A DNA stretch of 64,000 nucleotides from Lampris incognitus (GCF_029633865.1 NC_079219.1:15156310-15220309); one strand, 5' to 3'; positions 35,401 through 49,533 are shown, counted from the first letter of the stretch. The notes: generated by a model not told the origin, from the letters alone. Numbers and translations are program-made.

Positions 35401-38400
35401 TTTTAGTGGATTGATCCTGATTGCAAATGCTCAGTGTCTTTCAAATTGAGTCTAGACTGGTGCACCCTGCCAGAGGATCTACATTTACGGTCCTTTCTAT
35501 AAGGTCTTTGTTTGGGGCGTTTGGCCTGCAGCTTAAGAGCACTGGTAACTGGTGTAAGGACGCTAAAATACAGTTTGATTTAAGTGAGTCACTATGTCAG
35601 TGTTTTTTTCTACAAAATACTAAAGTTTAAGGCTAGATATTGAGTCTTTGATAAATTAAGGGAATTCTAAGAGCATTGAGAGACTGTCATTTATATGTGC
35701 ACTTGGCCAAACTAAATGAGCAAACAAAACCTTGATACTTATACCCCATGTATTTTCTATCAAGGACAAAAGCGATAAAATACATAGTCAGGTCTAAACA
35801 GAAAATTAACAAAATAAATGTCAATAGAGTGACCTAAAGTGCCATTCTGTCTCACCGTGCTGTTGTTAAAGGTAAACCAGTAAGAAGAGAAAACAGAACA
35901 AGTGACTGCAGCATGAAACCGGTAACCTACCTGTTAAATAGGCGCTTACTGTCTTTAACTATGTCACTGGTGCTCCTGCGGGACAATTCTCACGTCAAGC
36001 TGATTCTGTGATTGTCACAAAAAAAAAACTAACACGAGTAAGCGCAAACTATCAAACTTCCACTACATTACCAAACAACCTGTGAAATACGCTGAACCCT
36101 TTCCTTTCTGTTGCTGCAGCGTCCTGCGGGGGTCGCCTTTGCACACTCTGTGGTGTTACTGACAGGCAGGCTAAACCAGAGACATACATTGGACTGTTGG
36201 CTGTGGATAAGGGAATTACAAAAGCATTCGCTCACAGAAAGTTGAACCAGTTCATCTGGACACAACATTTATTGAGAGATGCGTTTCATAACTCATCTAA
36301 GTGACCTCTTCAGTCTCAACTGAGTGAAGGTATCCCGCCCCCCTTATAAAACGTGTAGTGGCATAACGAAACCAACGACCAGTTTCCTATGCAAATTATT
36401 GTGATTAACTGGAGTCACAATTGTAACTCTAATTAATGCAATTTATGCAATCTAATTGTTACTCTGATTTATGCAAATCACAGTGACCATTAATTAGAGT
36501 TGCAATTGAAACTGTAACTCTAGTTAATGGTCATGGTAATTTGCATATGAAACGGATTGTTGTTTTCAGTTGTTAAGCCACTGTAGTGTTTGTAAGGGTG
36601 GGGATCCCTGCAGCCAGTTTAGACTGAAGAAGTCACTTAGGTGAGTGATGAAATGTTTCTCTCTCAATAACTGACTCAACTTCATGTGATTTCCTTACCT
36701 GGATTATGAGCATGCGTCAAAACATTTTGACTTGAAAGCATTCACTGTTTATTTCTTGAAACTGAATGTGTTGCCAAGTAAAGGGAAAAAAAATAATGTG
36801 TGTCTTTTCTTATCAAGAGCCAAATTTAAGCTTTTACTGGCTTATTAATGTTTATCTACCTGACAACACTGGCCACAAAACAAAGTTATAGGAGGTAAAA
36901 TAACTTGTTGTCAAATTAATGCAACTTTTTGTTTTTTTGATAGATGATGATGAATCTAGGAAATTCACACAGTTCAAAATGAATCTAGGAAATCTGCACA
37001 GCTCAAAATTCAAACTTAAAGTGGATTACCACAGTAAATATCCCAACGCACATTAAATGCAGAGGATAAATCAATACAGGTTAAATGCAGCCTCTGTTTT
37101 CGCTGAAACCAAATCAGAGCTCTCGGTTTCATGAAGCTTTTCACTGAATGGACCCGTCCCCTCAAATATTTACAGGTCAGAGTTGACTGTATGGCCTTTA
37201 GTCATCATCAATTGTGCATGCATGCATCCACACATGTGCATATACAGACACGAACACGACCAAAAGCTATGGGGAATAAAATGGAACAAAAACAAAAAAA
37301 TAAATGAGGGATGAAAAAAAGTTTTGGTTTTTTTTCAGTTGCATTTAATATGCAGTAATACATTATGTGGTTTTAGATTAATAGCCTGATAATGCAGATT
37401 GGAATAAATGTTCTTGGTGTCAGTATTATTGTGGAGTAAAGTCTGTATTGCTTTTGTGTGAATAGTCAGACTCGGTCATTATGCCCCAAAGGAATCACTG
37501 TTTCACCCTCCCAGAAAATGTAATGAGAATTTTCTCCCTCTCTCTCCTTTTTTACTGTTTTCTCCTCAGTCTCTGAAAGCTGTAGTAACCCCCCAGTGCC
37601 TTTTGGTGTTTGATTTCCGAGGCCTGGCTTTGGAGCGCTGGTTGGTACTAGAACTGGCCCCACAGATAGCATCACAGACACACTCTCTGCCCTTTGAGTT
37701 CAGAGCACTGGAGGCCATTCTGCAACACAGGGTAAGCAAGTTAAAGGAGAGGATTAGGAAGAGGCCTCTTGAACACTGAAGGTATTGCATCTGTGCTGAA
37801 ACACAGGGCAAATTGATTGTGTATCTGTATGTATATTAATTTAGGTGAACAGTCTCCAAACCCGGCTAAATGAAGTCCATCCAGTAATATTGGACACTTT
37901 GGAGTCTCTGGTGGATCCTAAAATCCTCTCTGCAGACAGAAGTAAACTACATATACTCCTGCAGAACAGCAAGAGGTAATCCACACACTTATAAGTAGGC
38001 AAAGACCACTGAGCTAAGAATGCACTTATCAACATTAGAAAAGGGGAGCCCCTGGGCTTGCACCGAGTCAAGAATTTAGTTTAAAATGGCTTTATTAGTT
38101 TAGGGCATATCAAAGTAAAAAATCACGAAATCACAAAAGGTGGCTCAGGAGAACGCCAACCGGTTTCTACCCATACTGGGTCTTCCTCAGGGCATGGCTG
38201 GAAAGAGGAGTCAACCAGAGTGGAAAGTTGTTATTCCTTATATAGACATAGTGACCAAGAGGCCAAATTGCACCAGCATATCACACAATGAATCTACAGA
38301 AAAGGCTATATGGAAAATAAATTAATAGTCAAAATAATAATTATAACCATAACAATAAACAACCTCAATAACACCAACAACAATAATAAAAGCACTAAGC

Positions 38401-41376
38401 CTGTTTACAAAAAGGTCTGAAATCTATTTCCTCATTGAGACCTGAATACACCAAAGCATTAACTTAAATATCCAATACATTTCTCTCTGTAGTAATTTAT
38501 TAAGATGATTGCCACCTCTGATAGAGATCCACAAACTCATTGCCCTCCACTCTCAAAAGGCTGTGGTTGCCGTTATGAGTTATAGAAATGGCGTGCCATA
38601 CGGTAATCAGCATCATTGGTTCTTATGGCATATTTGTGTTCTGCCGCTCTTATCTTTCAAACACCTCTTGGTGCACCCAGTGTAAAAACATTCACATGGG
38701 CAAGTGAGGCGGTACACATCTATGGAGTTACAATTAATAAAATGTTTATTTTGATATAGCGCCCTTGTCTTGAGATCTACAAATTCTCTATGTTGTATAA
38801 TGTTGGGGCAGTGATTACCTGTGGTTTGCATGCATTTGAAAGTCCCAATAAGTCTCTAGAGCAAGCAGCCTCCCCTCCTAGCTGGAAGCTAAGTGTAAGT
38901 CTGTCCTTTATGGAGGGGGCTCGTTTGTAGTAGAAAGGGGGAGGATATTGGACAATCTCCTTCAGGGTAGGGTCTCTCCTAAGGATGTCCCAATTAGAAA
39001 GAATGATCTGATGAGCCTGTTTGGTGAAGTGTGTGACAAATGTATATCTGAAGTGTCTTTTCTCTGTCTATCCGATTGTTGTAGGAGGTGATGTCGTCTG
39101 ATGGAAGCTGCCTTAGTCTGAGCTGTGGAGATAGTGGTCTTTTTGTATGATTTTGTCCAAGAAGCATTTAGTCATATGTTGAGACTGTGTATGAAAATCA
39201 GAGTCTAAGTCGCAGATCCTCCTCAACCTTTGAAATTGACGATATGGGATATTATTTTTGAGGTGGTGGGGATGAAAAGACCCATAGTGCAACAGCGAAT
39301 TCAGATCAGTAGGTTTTCTAAATAGTGTATGTCATTTATAGTCATCTCCTTTATAAATGGTCAGTTCTAGGAAGTGGATTCTCTCTTTGGAGGGTTCAAC
39401 AGATAATTTAATGTTCTTATTAGTGTTATTAGGATAATTACCGAAATCCACCAAATCATTGTGACTACTATTGTAAATAAGAAAAATATCAATAAATCTA
39501 CAATATATCTTTATATTGTCACAAAAGGGATTCATTGCAGGGCTAAAGACATATTCAGACTCCCAAAGTCCCAAATAGAGGAAGGATATTCAGGGGCAAA
39601 GCTAGCCCCCATGCTGGTCCCCTTACACTGTCTGAACAATCTGTCTTGAAACAGAAACACGTTGTTATTCAACTCCCACTCAGTAAGTTCCACATTAAGG
39701 CCAGTAGAGGGCATCAGTCCCTCTCTATCCGACAGATAAAGGCCGTCTGAGTGGTCGATATTGGTGTATAGTGCTTCTGCGTCCATTGTAACCTTAAAGT
39801 TCCAGATCAACTCGGCTCAGTTTATTAAAGAAAATCAGTAGTGTCCCGAACATATGAACACAAGGTTTTAAACAATAGTCTATAAACTGTGAAGCTGGTT
39901 CTGTGAGAGCCCTGTTGGCAGCCACAATGGGCCTGCACTGTTGTTTGTGAACTTCGGGTAACATATAGAATGTGGTGAGTCCAGGATGTTCAAATGATAG
40001 GAAGCCGTGTTCATTGGTGTTACTCCAGCCACAGTCTCTGGCTGTATTCAAAAGAGCTGCGAGTTCCTCCTTCATATGGGGAAGAGGGTTAGTTCTGAGT
40101 TTCGTGTAATATTGAGTGTTTTTTAGTTGTTGGTGAGATTCTTGGAATGTATTTATCATAATGCCAAACTACCACAGCCCGCCTTTATTGGCTTTTTCTA
40201 TGGTAATGCCTTTACATGTTAGATAGAGAGGGACTGATGCCCCCTTTAACGTGGAACTTACTGAGTGGGTGTTGAATAACAATGTGTTTCTGTTTCAGGA
40301 CAGATTGTTCAGACAATGTGAAGAGACCAGCATGGGGGCTAGCTTTGCCTCTATTTGAGACTTTGGGAGACTGACCTCAGCTCAGACTAAGGCAGCTTCC
40401 ATCGGACGTCATCACCTCCTACAACAATCAGACAGACAGAGAAAAGACACTTCACCAAACAGGCTCAGCAAATCAGGCAAATCATTCTGTATAATTGGGA
40501 CATCCTCGAGGACGACCCCTCCCTGAAAGATTTTCCAATATTCTCCCACCTTCTACAAACGAGCCCCTTCCATAAAGGACAGACTTACACACAGTTATCT
40601 TCCAGCTAGGAGGGGAGGCTGCTGGCTCAAGAGACCTATTGGGACTTTCAAATGCATGCAAACCACTTGTAGTCACTGCTCCAACATTATGCAACATAAG
40701 GAATTTGTAGATCTCAGGACAAGGGAGATATACATAAAAATAAGCATGTTATTAATTGTAACTCCATAGATGTGGCAGAGAAGTATGTAGGGGTGGTGTA
40801 GGATATGTATGAGGGAAGTGTGACAGTGGTGAGATGTGCAGTTGGAATGACAGATGGGTTCAAGGTGGAGGTGGGATTACATCAAGGGTCGGCTCTGAGC
40901 CCTTTCTTGTTTGCAATGGTGATGGACAGGTTAATGGACGAGATCAGGCAGGAGTCTCCATGGACTATGAAGTTCACGGATGACATTGTGATCTGTAGCG
41001 AGAGTAGGGTGCTGGTTGAGGAGAGCCTGGAGAGTTGGAGGTATGCACTGGAGAAGAGGAATGAAAGTCAGTAGGAGCAAGATGGAATACATATGCGTGA
41101 ATGAGAGGGACAAAGCAAGAGAGGCAAGATTGAGGTGGCTTGGACATGTGTGGAGGAGAGATGCTGGGTATATTGAGAGAAGGATGCTGAATATGGAGCT
41201 GCCAGGGAAGAGGAAAAGAGGAAGGCCAAAGAGGAGGTTTATGTGGTGAGAGAGGACATGCAGGTGGCTGGTGTGACAAAGGAAGATGCAGAGGACAGGA
41301 AGAGATGGAAACGGATGACCTGCTGTGGCGACCCCTAACGGGTGCAGCCAAAAGTAGTAGTAGTAGTAGTAGTAGT

Positions 41377-41418
<42 letters not shown>

Positions 41419-44400
41419 TAGTAGTAGTAGTAGTGGTCGCTGTTGTGTACCACCTCACTTGCCCATGTGAATGTTTTCACATTGGGTGCACCAAGAGGTG
41501 TTTGAAAGATAAGAGTGGCAGAACACAAATATGCCATAATGATGCTGATTAACAATGATGCTGATTACCCTATGGCACACCATTTCTATACCTCATAACA
41601 GCAACCACAGCCTTTAGAGAGTGGAGGGCATTGAGTTTGTGGATCTCTCTATCAGAGGTGGCGATCGTCTTAATAAATTACTACAGAGAGAAACTTATTG
41701 GATATTTAAGTTAATGCTTTGGTGTATTCAAGTCCCAATGAGGAAATAGATTTCAGACCTTTTTGTAAACGGGCTTAGTGCTTTTATTATTGTTGTTGGT
41801 GTTATTGAGGTTGTTTATTGTTATGGTTATAATTATTACTGTGTCTATTAATTTATTTTCCATATAGCCTTTGTTGTAGATTTATTGTGTGATATACTGG
41901 TGCAGTTTGGCCCCTTGGCCACTATTTGTCTTCATAAGGAATAACAACTTTCCATTCTGGTTGACTATTCTTTCCAGCCATGCCCTGAGGAAGACCCATT
42001 ATGGGTAGAAACGGCGTTCTCCTGACCTTCCTTCTTTGATTTCATGATTATTATTTTTTTACTTTGATATGCCCTAAACCAGGGGTCGGGAACCTTTTTG
42101 ACTGGGAGAGCCATAAAAGCCAAATATTTCTAAATATATTTCATTGAGAGCCATATAGTATTTTTAACGTATAATAAATTAAATATGTCTTACTTTTAAT
42201 GCGACTTCTGGTGCTGCATGGTTTTGCTGATGGCCTTGTAGTCTGGTTCATACGTGGTGAGGTTGAGCTTCATGCAGGCGTTGAGGCTTCCATCAGTTAA
42301 ACGTGAGCGTAGGTTGGTCTTAATGTTCCTCATATGCGAGAAAGACTGTTCACATGCATATGTAGAGCCAAACATGGTCAATACGGCAATACTCACACGC
42401 TGCATTGTGTGGTATGTCACAGGAAGCTCGTTCCAAGTTTTAAGAATCAGCTGGTCTTCAGGTTGAAGATTTTTAATTTCTGTCCACTTGTGTTCCCTCG
42501 CCAGCTCTGCTCGCTGTCGCGCAAGACTTTCCAACTCTCCATTAAGTGACTTGAACTTACTCATCCACATGTCTGATGCCTTCAGGTCAGCAACTTCCAG
42601 CTCAAAGTCTCCGATAGAGACCCCGGGGATGCATGTCAGGTCGATTTTGTCCACTGCACACTCATGTGGATGAGTGATGAACTTGAAAAGACCAGTGCGC
42701 GCACGAAATTCTCCAAAACGTGCTTTGAATGACTGCAGGAGATTGAACGTAAAGCCAGCTAGCTGCTGGAGATCCAGATGTTGAGTGGAGTCACTTGCTA
42801 AGCATGCATCTCTAAATTGTTGCAGTCTTTCAAAGTGCAGAAGACGACCTGTTTCAATGTCCCTGAGAAAGACTTCCAGCTTGCTTTCAAATGCAAACAC
42901 TGCTTGTTGAAGGGATGAGATTGTATTTCCAATACCTTGCATTTTCACATTGAGCTGGTTCAGATGGCCAGTTATGTGCACGAGATAGTGAAACTGCAGG
43001 AGCCAGTCAGTGTTGTCTAGCTCAGGATGCTTGACGCCTTTCATTTCAAGAAAAGTCCGGATTTCACTCAGGCAAGCTGCAAAACGGCTGAGCACCTTCC
43101 CCCTTGACAACCAACGCACGTTGCTGTGTAAAAGCAGACCGGGATAATGATTCCCAACTTCTTCTAACAGAGCTTTAAACTGGCAATCATTTAAAGCTCG
43201 GGCAACAATAAAGTTGACCACTCGAATGACCAGAGACATCACCTCGCCAAGCTCCTGGCCACACGTCTGAGCGCAAAGCGCCTCCTGGTGCAGGATGCAA
43301 TGAAAACTTAGGATGGCTCTCTTTTCATGTTCACGGAGAAGCGCTACAAATCCTTTGTTCTTCCCCAACATACAGGGTGCACCATCAGTACAGACAGAAA
43401 TAAGTTTATCCATCGGTAGTTTTTTTTCTTTAGCAAACTCCATGAAAGACATGAATAAATCCTCTCCTCTTGTTGTCCCTTTCATTGGCAAAACAGCCAA
43501 GCTTTCCTCACGCAGTGTGTCACCTGCAGCATACCTGGCAATGATACTGCACTGAGATAGATGGCTAACGTCTGTTGACTCATCTAACGCGAGAGAAAAG
43601 TATGTCCCGGCGTTTATGTCCTTAATTTGTGTTTCCTCGACTTGATTTGCCATCATGATGCTACGATCGTGCACAGTTCTTGCTGACAGGGGCATGTCTT
43701 TTATTCGTTTGATTATCTTGTCTTTATTTGGGAAGTCATCAAACAGTTCATTGGCCACATCAAGCATGAATGTTTTGGCATACTCGCCATCTGTGAATGA
43801 CTTTCCATTCCTTACTATTGCCAAAGCCCCCGCAAAGCTAGCGGAATTCCCGTCACCTTGCTTGGTCCACACACGTAGTTGCTGCTGACTCGTCTGCACT
43901 CTCCGCTGTAGCTCCTCGCATGCCCTTTTCCTGCTGTCCCCCGCTGGAGATTTCGATGCAAATGAAGCATGGTGCGTATCGAAGTGCCGCTTTATATTTG
44001 ACCGTTTCATCGATGCAATTTTATCATTGCATATTAGACACACCGCAGATCCTGCTCTCTCCACAAATGCAAATTCCTCTGTCCACGCAGCCTGGAATGC
44101 ACGGTAATCATCGTCTTTTTTTCTTTTCGCCATCTTTTCCGTTACAAGGGTTGAAGCGGATAAACTAGTTGGCTATCTGATAAAATTGATTTCTTCACCT
44201 TTACAATGACCCGGACATGCTCGTGAGCCATTGGTTCCCGACCCGACCCACGGGTGACCCGTGACCCGTGAAATTTATCTTCAAAACTAATTTCTGTTTA
44301 CTTTAAAATGACACAGTATTATTAAGAAATATCACAAGTATTTTAAAATCAGTTCCAAACTGATTTTTTTGAAGAAAAAAAAAATTTTCAACTCAAAATT

Positions 44401-47400
44401 GTCTGGGAGCCATATGCCGTCACCGGAAGAGCCATATATGGCTCGCGAGCCATAGGTTCCCGACCGCTGCCCTAAACTAATGAAGGCATTTTAACTACAT
44501 CCTTGACACGGTGCCCAGGGCCTCCCCTTTTCTAATGTTGATCTTTTTGACTTCAGGAGCATCTTGCATTTACCTAGAGGTTACTGCTTTACAACTGTGA
44601 GCACCCGGTATTTTTTCCTTTTGTTTCTGTGAACTCTTACCAACATTATTGCTGATCCTTGTATGGATGCAGATTACAGAAAGTATTACATGTTAGCACT
44701 GCTCGTCATACTATGTGAACTGATTCATTTGAAGAATTGGGTTTGTATTTATTGGGTAACCATGGACTTGGAAATATTACGCCCCATGATTGAGAGTCAG
44801 CCCTGGGGCTCTCGCTCACTCCTTTCTTTGTCAGTTTATCAGAGTTGGAGACAGACATAAAGGTTTTTAAGGATTCTCTGTTGAAGATCTTGGATGAGGA
44901 AGAGATGATTGAAGAACTTTGTCTGACCAAGTGGACCGACCCAAGAGTGTTGTATGTAATAAAGGAACACACACACACACACACATACACACACAAATTC
45001 ACACATCAGCTAGGATAAATGTATTTCAAAATGTGTTCATGTGAAAAGCAGTTATTTTTACACTGTTCAGCTATACACTTGTTTTGGAGCCAGTGATTTA
45101 GATTTCTCAAACAAACTGCCTTCATTTTTCCCATTTTAGTTTCTGCTAAAAGCACCACTGATGTTTGCAGCATTTTGCACTGGGCCAAAACACCCATCAC
45201 ATAATCACTGGCTTGGTTTATTTAGCCGTATATAAGTTATATGTAGTGAATTCAGGGGGCAGCGGGGAACCACCGCAGCCAGGATACGAACCCGGGTTTC
45301 CTGCACCACGAGTGACTACGTTAACCAGTCAACTAAAGGGTCCAACCCGTTAGCCAAGGGCTAGCGAGTCTAGTCATACACACTACCCCACTCCTTCGGG
45401 AAGCGCATACCCGAGCTTCAACATACCAGTTCCCTCGTGCCTCTGGGCGCACGCGCTTCCGATGGCCTCACAGTCTCACCATCCCACTTCTGACACCAAC
45501 GTAGTGAATTCAGGGGGTGGCTGGGAACCGCTGCAGCCAGGACGTGAACCCGGACCTCCCACACCACGACTACGTTAACCAGTCAACTAAAGGGTCTGAC
45601 CTGTTAGCCAAGGGCTAGTGAGTCTAGTCATTCATGATCATTACACTACCCCCCTCCTTCGGGAAGCGCATCCCTGTGCTTCAGCATATCAGCTCCCTCA
45701 CGCCTCTGGGCGCATGTGCTTCTGATGGCCTCACTGTCTCAACATCCAACTTCTGACACCAATGTAGGGAATTCAGGGGGCGGTCGGGAACCGCCGCAGA
45801 CTGGATGCAAACCCGGGTCTCCCGCACCACGAGCGATGACGTTAACCAGTCAACTAAAGGGTCCGACTAAAGGTGAGACCGTGAGGCCATTGGAAGCACG
45901 TGCACCCAGAAGCATGAGGAAGCAGATATGCTGAAGCGCAGGGACACACTTCCCGAAGGAGGGGGTTAGTGTAATGAGCATGAATGAGTAGACTCACTAG
46001 CCCTTGGCAAATGGATCGAACCCTTTAGTCGACTGGTTAACCTAGTCGCCCGTGGTGTGGGAGGTCCGGGTTCACATCCCAGCTGTGGCGGTTCCTGTCT
46101 GCCCCCTGAATTTGCTACATATAATATTAGCATATTATATGTAGCAATATATTTTACATATAATATTAGCATATTATATGTAACATATATTTTTACCCTG
46201 AAATGTATTGTCTAGCCCTTTTATCTAAATATAAATGGAATTTAGCTACTAAAAATTGTTTTCAGGATATTGAAAGGTTTACATTTTTGTAATGTGATAC
46301 AGTAAAATACACCTATGTATATATTAAATCATAATAGGTTAAGAAAATATGAATATCAAAATTTCTAAGCGCATATAAATATGTAAACAAAATTTAGTTG
46401 GCCAGATAAATCCCAGATTTTTTCTTTTAAAAAGGTTTTTTATATTATTTTGATTCACATGCATGTGTCTTTGTGTGTCTGAAGCGAAGAGAGTAGTATG
46501 GGTATCGACCATGCTGAGGAGATGGAGCTCTTGTTAGAGAACTACTACATGCAGGTAAGTGCTGCCTAGCTAAAAGCAAAACCACAACCCAGTTCTTAAT
46601 CACATCTACAGGCATTTTCAAAACGTCATGTTCAACTTGATAATACAACCCTTTGTCAGGCCAATCCATAGCTGCATTTTTGACATTTTTATTTTTGTGT
46701 GTACATTTACACAGTGAAACACCTTGTGTTAGTGCACTATAACATGTCCAGTCCTGTTCTTTGTACTGTATGTGAGCCTCTGTCCAACTATATATTTTGT
46801 GTAGTTTAGTGATAGGCATATACACTCACTGGCCACTTTATTAGGTACACCTTGCTAGTACCGGGTCGGACCCCCTTTTGCCTTCAGAACTGCCTTAATC
46901 CTTCGTGGCATAGATTCAACAAGGTACAGATTTGTCGGCTGCACATCCATGATGCGAATCTCCCGGTCCACCACATCCCAAAGGTGCTCTATTGGATTGA
47001 GATCTGGTGACTGTGGAGGCCATTTGAGTACAGTGAACTCATTGTCATGTTCAAGAAACCAGTCTGAGATGATTCGAGCTTTATGACATGGCGCGTTATC
47101 CTGCTGGAAGTAGCCATCAGAAGATGGGAACACTGTGGTCATAAAGGGATGGACATGGTCAGCAACAATACTCAGGTAGGCTGTGGCGTTGACCCGATGC
47201 TCAATTGGTACTAAGGGGCCCAAAGTGTGCCAAGAAAATATCCCCCACACCATTACACCACCACCACCAGCCTGAACCGTTGATACAAGGCAGGATGGAT
47301 CCATGCTTTCATGTTGTTGACGCCAAATTCTGACCCTACCATCCGAATGTCGCAGCAGAAATCGAGACTCATCAGACCAGGCAACGTTTTTCCAATCTTC

Positions 47401-49443
47401 TATTGTCCAATTTTGGTGAGCCTGTGCGAATTGTAGCCTCAGTTTCCTGGTTCTTAGCTGACAGGAGTGGCACCCGGTGTGGTCTTATGCTGCTGTAGCC
47501 CATCTGCCTCAAGGTTCGACGTGTTGTGCGTTCAGAGATGCTCTTCTGCATACCTCGGTTGTAATGAGTGGTTATTTGAGTTACTGTTGCCTTTCTATCA
47601 GCTGGAACCAGTCTGGCCATTCTCCTCTGACCTCTGGCATCAACAAGGCATTTTCGCCCACAGAACTGCCGCTCACTGGATATTTTCTCTTTTTCGGACC
47701 ATTCTCTGTAAACCCTAGAGATGGTTGTGCGTGAAAATCCCAGTAGATCAGCAGTTTCTGAAATACTCAGACCAGCCCGTCTGGCACCACCAACCATGCC
47801 ACGTTCAAAGTCACTTAAATCACCTTTCTTCCCCATTCTGATGCTCGGTTTGAACTGCAGCAGATCGTCTTGACCATGTCTACATGCCTAAATGCATTGA
47901 GTTGCTGCCATGTGATTGGCTGATTAGAAATTTGCGTTAACGAGCAGTTGGACAGGTGTGCCTAATAAAGTGGCCGGTGAGTGTATATATACCATGACAG
48001 ATTCCTCCTACATGAACTGTACTTCATTGATGAGTATGAAGTTCGTGTATCTCAGTGAAATTTTCATACACATGATTTACTAATGGATGAGTAATGGCGG
48101 TTCTGATTGTGAGTGTGAACTACTTCATGCAGGCTGAGGAGTTGGGCAATGAGACCAGAGAGCTGAAAGGACTGATCGACGACTCTGAGAGTGTCATCTT
48201 TATCAATTTGGACAGGTGAATAGTATATAAACACAGATACAAACACACAGTCTCAGTGAGTCTGTCAAAGAGGGAGGGAGCAAGTGATAAAGAGTAAGTT
48301 TTTGCCTCCTCACACTGTGAAAAATAATATAAAAAGGGGTGTAGGTGAAGTGGGTGGTGGTGGTGTGTGGGGGGGGGGAGGTGAAGGTGGCAGTATTGTA
48401 ACTGAACACCTCACCCCGGCTTCTCACAGACAGACATACCCAGAGAGTTTCATTGGCTAACACTGGCATGTGGCCATTCTTTCCGGGTCGTATTTTATAG
48501 GTCCAACCCCCATGTTCATCGCTTACATGTCAATGGACCCTGTGTGTTGCCTATGTGTTTATTTGATGCCCCCATATTAAGTGGGTAATTCACAGGGGGT
48601 TGATATTAATGTGCGTTTTCCCTCGGTTGTAAGAGGAAGCACAGATTTTCTCCCGCTACAGCATCCATGTAATGTCCTGTTTTTTGTTGACTTTTCCTTG
48701 AGGGCAGTGAGTCCCAACAGCCTAAGCCCACACCAACATGTCTTCAGCCGGAATAAAAAAAGGTGTACTACCCCTTTAAACAGTGTCACCAAAATGCAGA
48801 TTTAATGTCAGTTTTAATGGAAGCATATTTTCCGCAGTCTTGCGTTAATGGGTAAGAAGTGGATTGTATTTGTATTATTCAGTGTAGTTGTTACAAATAA
48901 GTACAAACAAAAGGTGGGAATTTGTCATACGCTGTCAAAATGTGTGCATTATATCTCATTTGAAACTATTTTGATAAGGTTTAGGACCTAATATGCAGTG
49001 ATATGTTTTTCTCTCATTTGTACTTTTTGGTACATTTGAACTTCAAATCTACCCACATCTCAGGTTGCGCTGACACTTCATCTGTCCCTTTCTCTGCTCT
49101 TCCTTAAGATGTCAGTCTTTCTCCTTCAAACATGCTCGGTCTCTCTCCATCACTCTTTCTAGTGTAGCTCTATTATTCCTCTCTTTGTAAGGTGAAGACT
49201 TGTGACGTTTTAGCTAAATAAATCAAGGTTTCCCTCTGACCAAGGCTGGGCAAACACATTGTCAGTCTGGTAATGAAACAACAGTCTCAGAAAGTTGAAT
49301 CAGTTCATCTGGACACAACGTTTGTCATGCAGATAAACAAGAACGTAGTTACATTGTGTGCAGATGAACTGATTCAACTTTCTGACATAGCCTTACCTGG
49401 ATTATTGAGCATGCATAAACACGAAATGACAATCTGTTCTTAC

Positions 49444-49533
<90 letters not shown>

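Larger units (their letters stand above)
40216..44535 (+). mobile_element. Penelope-like retroelement fossil, right (plus-strand) copy, twice interrupted
   Basis: A second, 5'-truncated and broken copy of the same family in the opposite direction. It joins the left copy near 40216 to make a large inverted repeat. It is interrupted by a LINE fragment (about 40775-41444) and by the hAT element (42080-44469). Its terminal sequence resumes at 44478 (TAATGAAGGCATTTTAACTA) and ends near 44535, mirroring the left flank at 38036-38110. The nesting order is Penelope first, then LINE and hAT. Confidence 0.8.

Noticed and set aside
40931-41458. A 175-codon minus-strand frame with a poly-threonine run
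   Set aside because: Antisense of the LINE fragment and its (TAG)n tail.
45246-46116. Possible CRISPR-like or satellite array
   Set aside because: Units are about 260 bp with a tRNA-like promoter and one inverted copy, in a vertebrate intron. It is a rearranged SINE.
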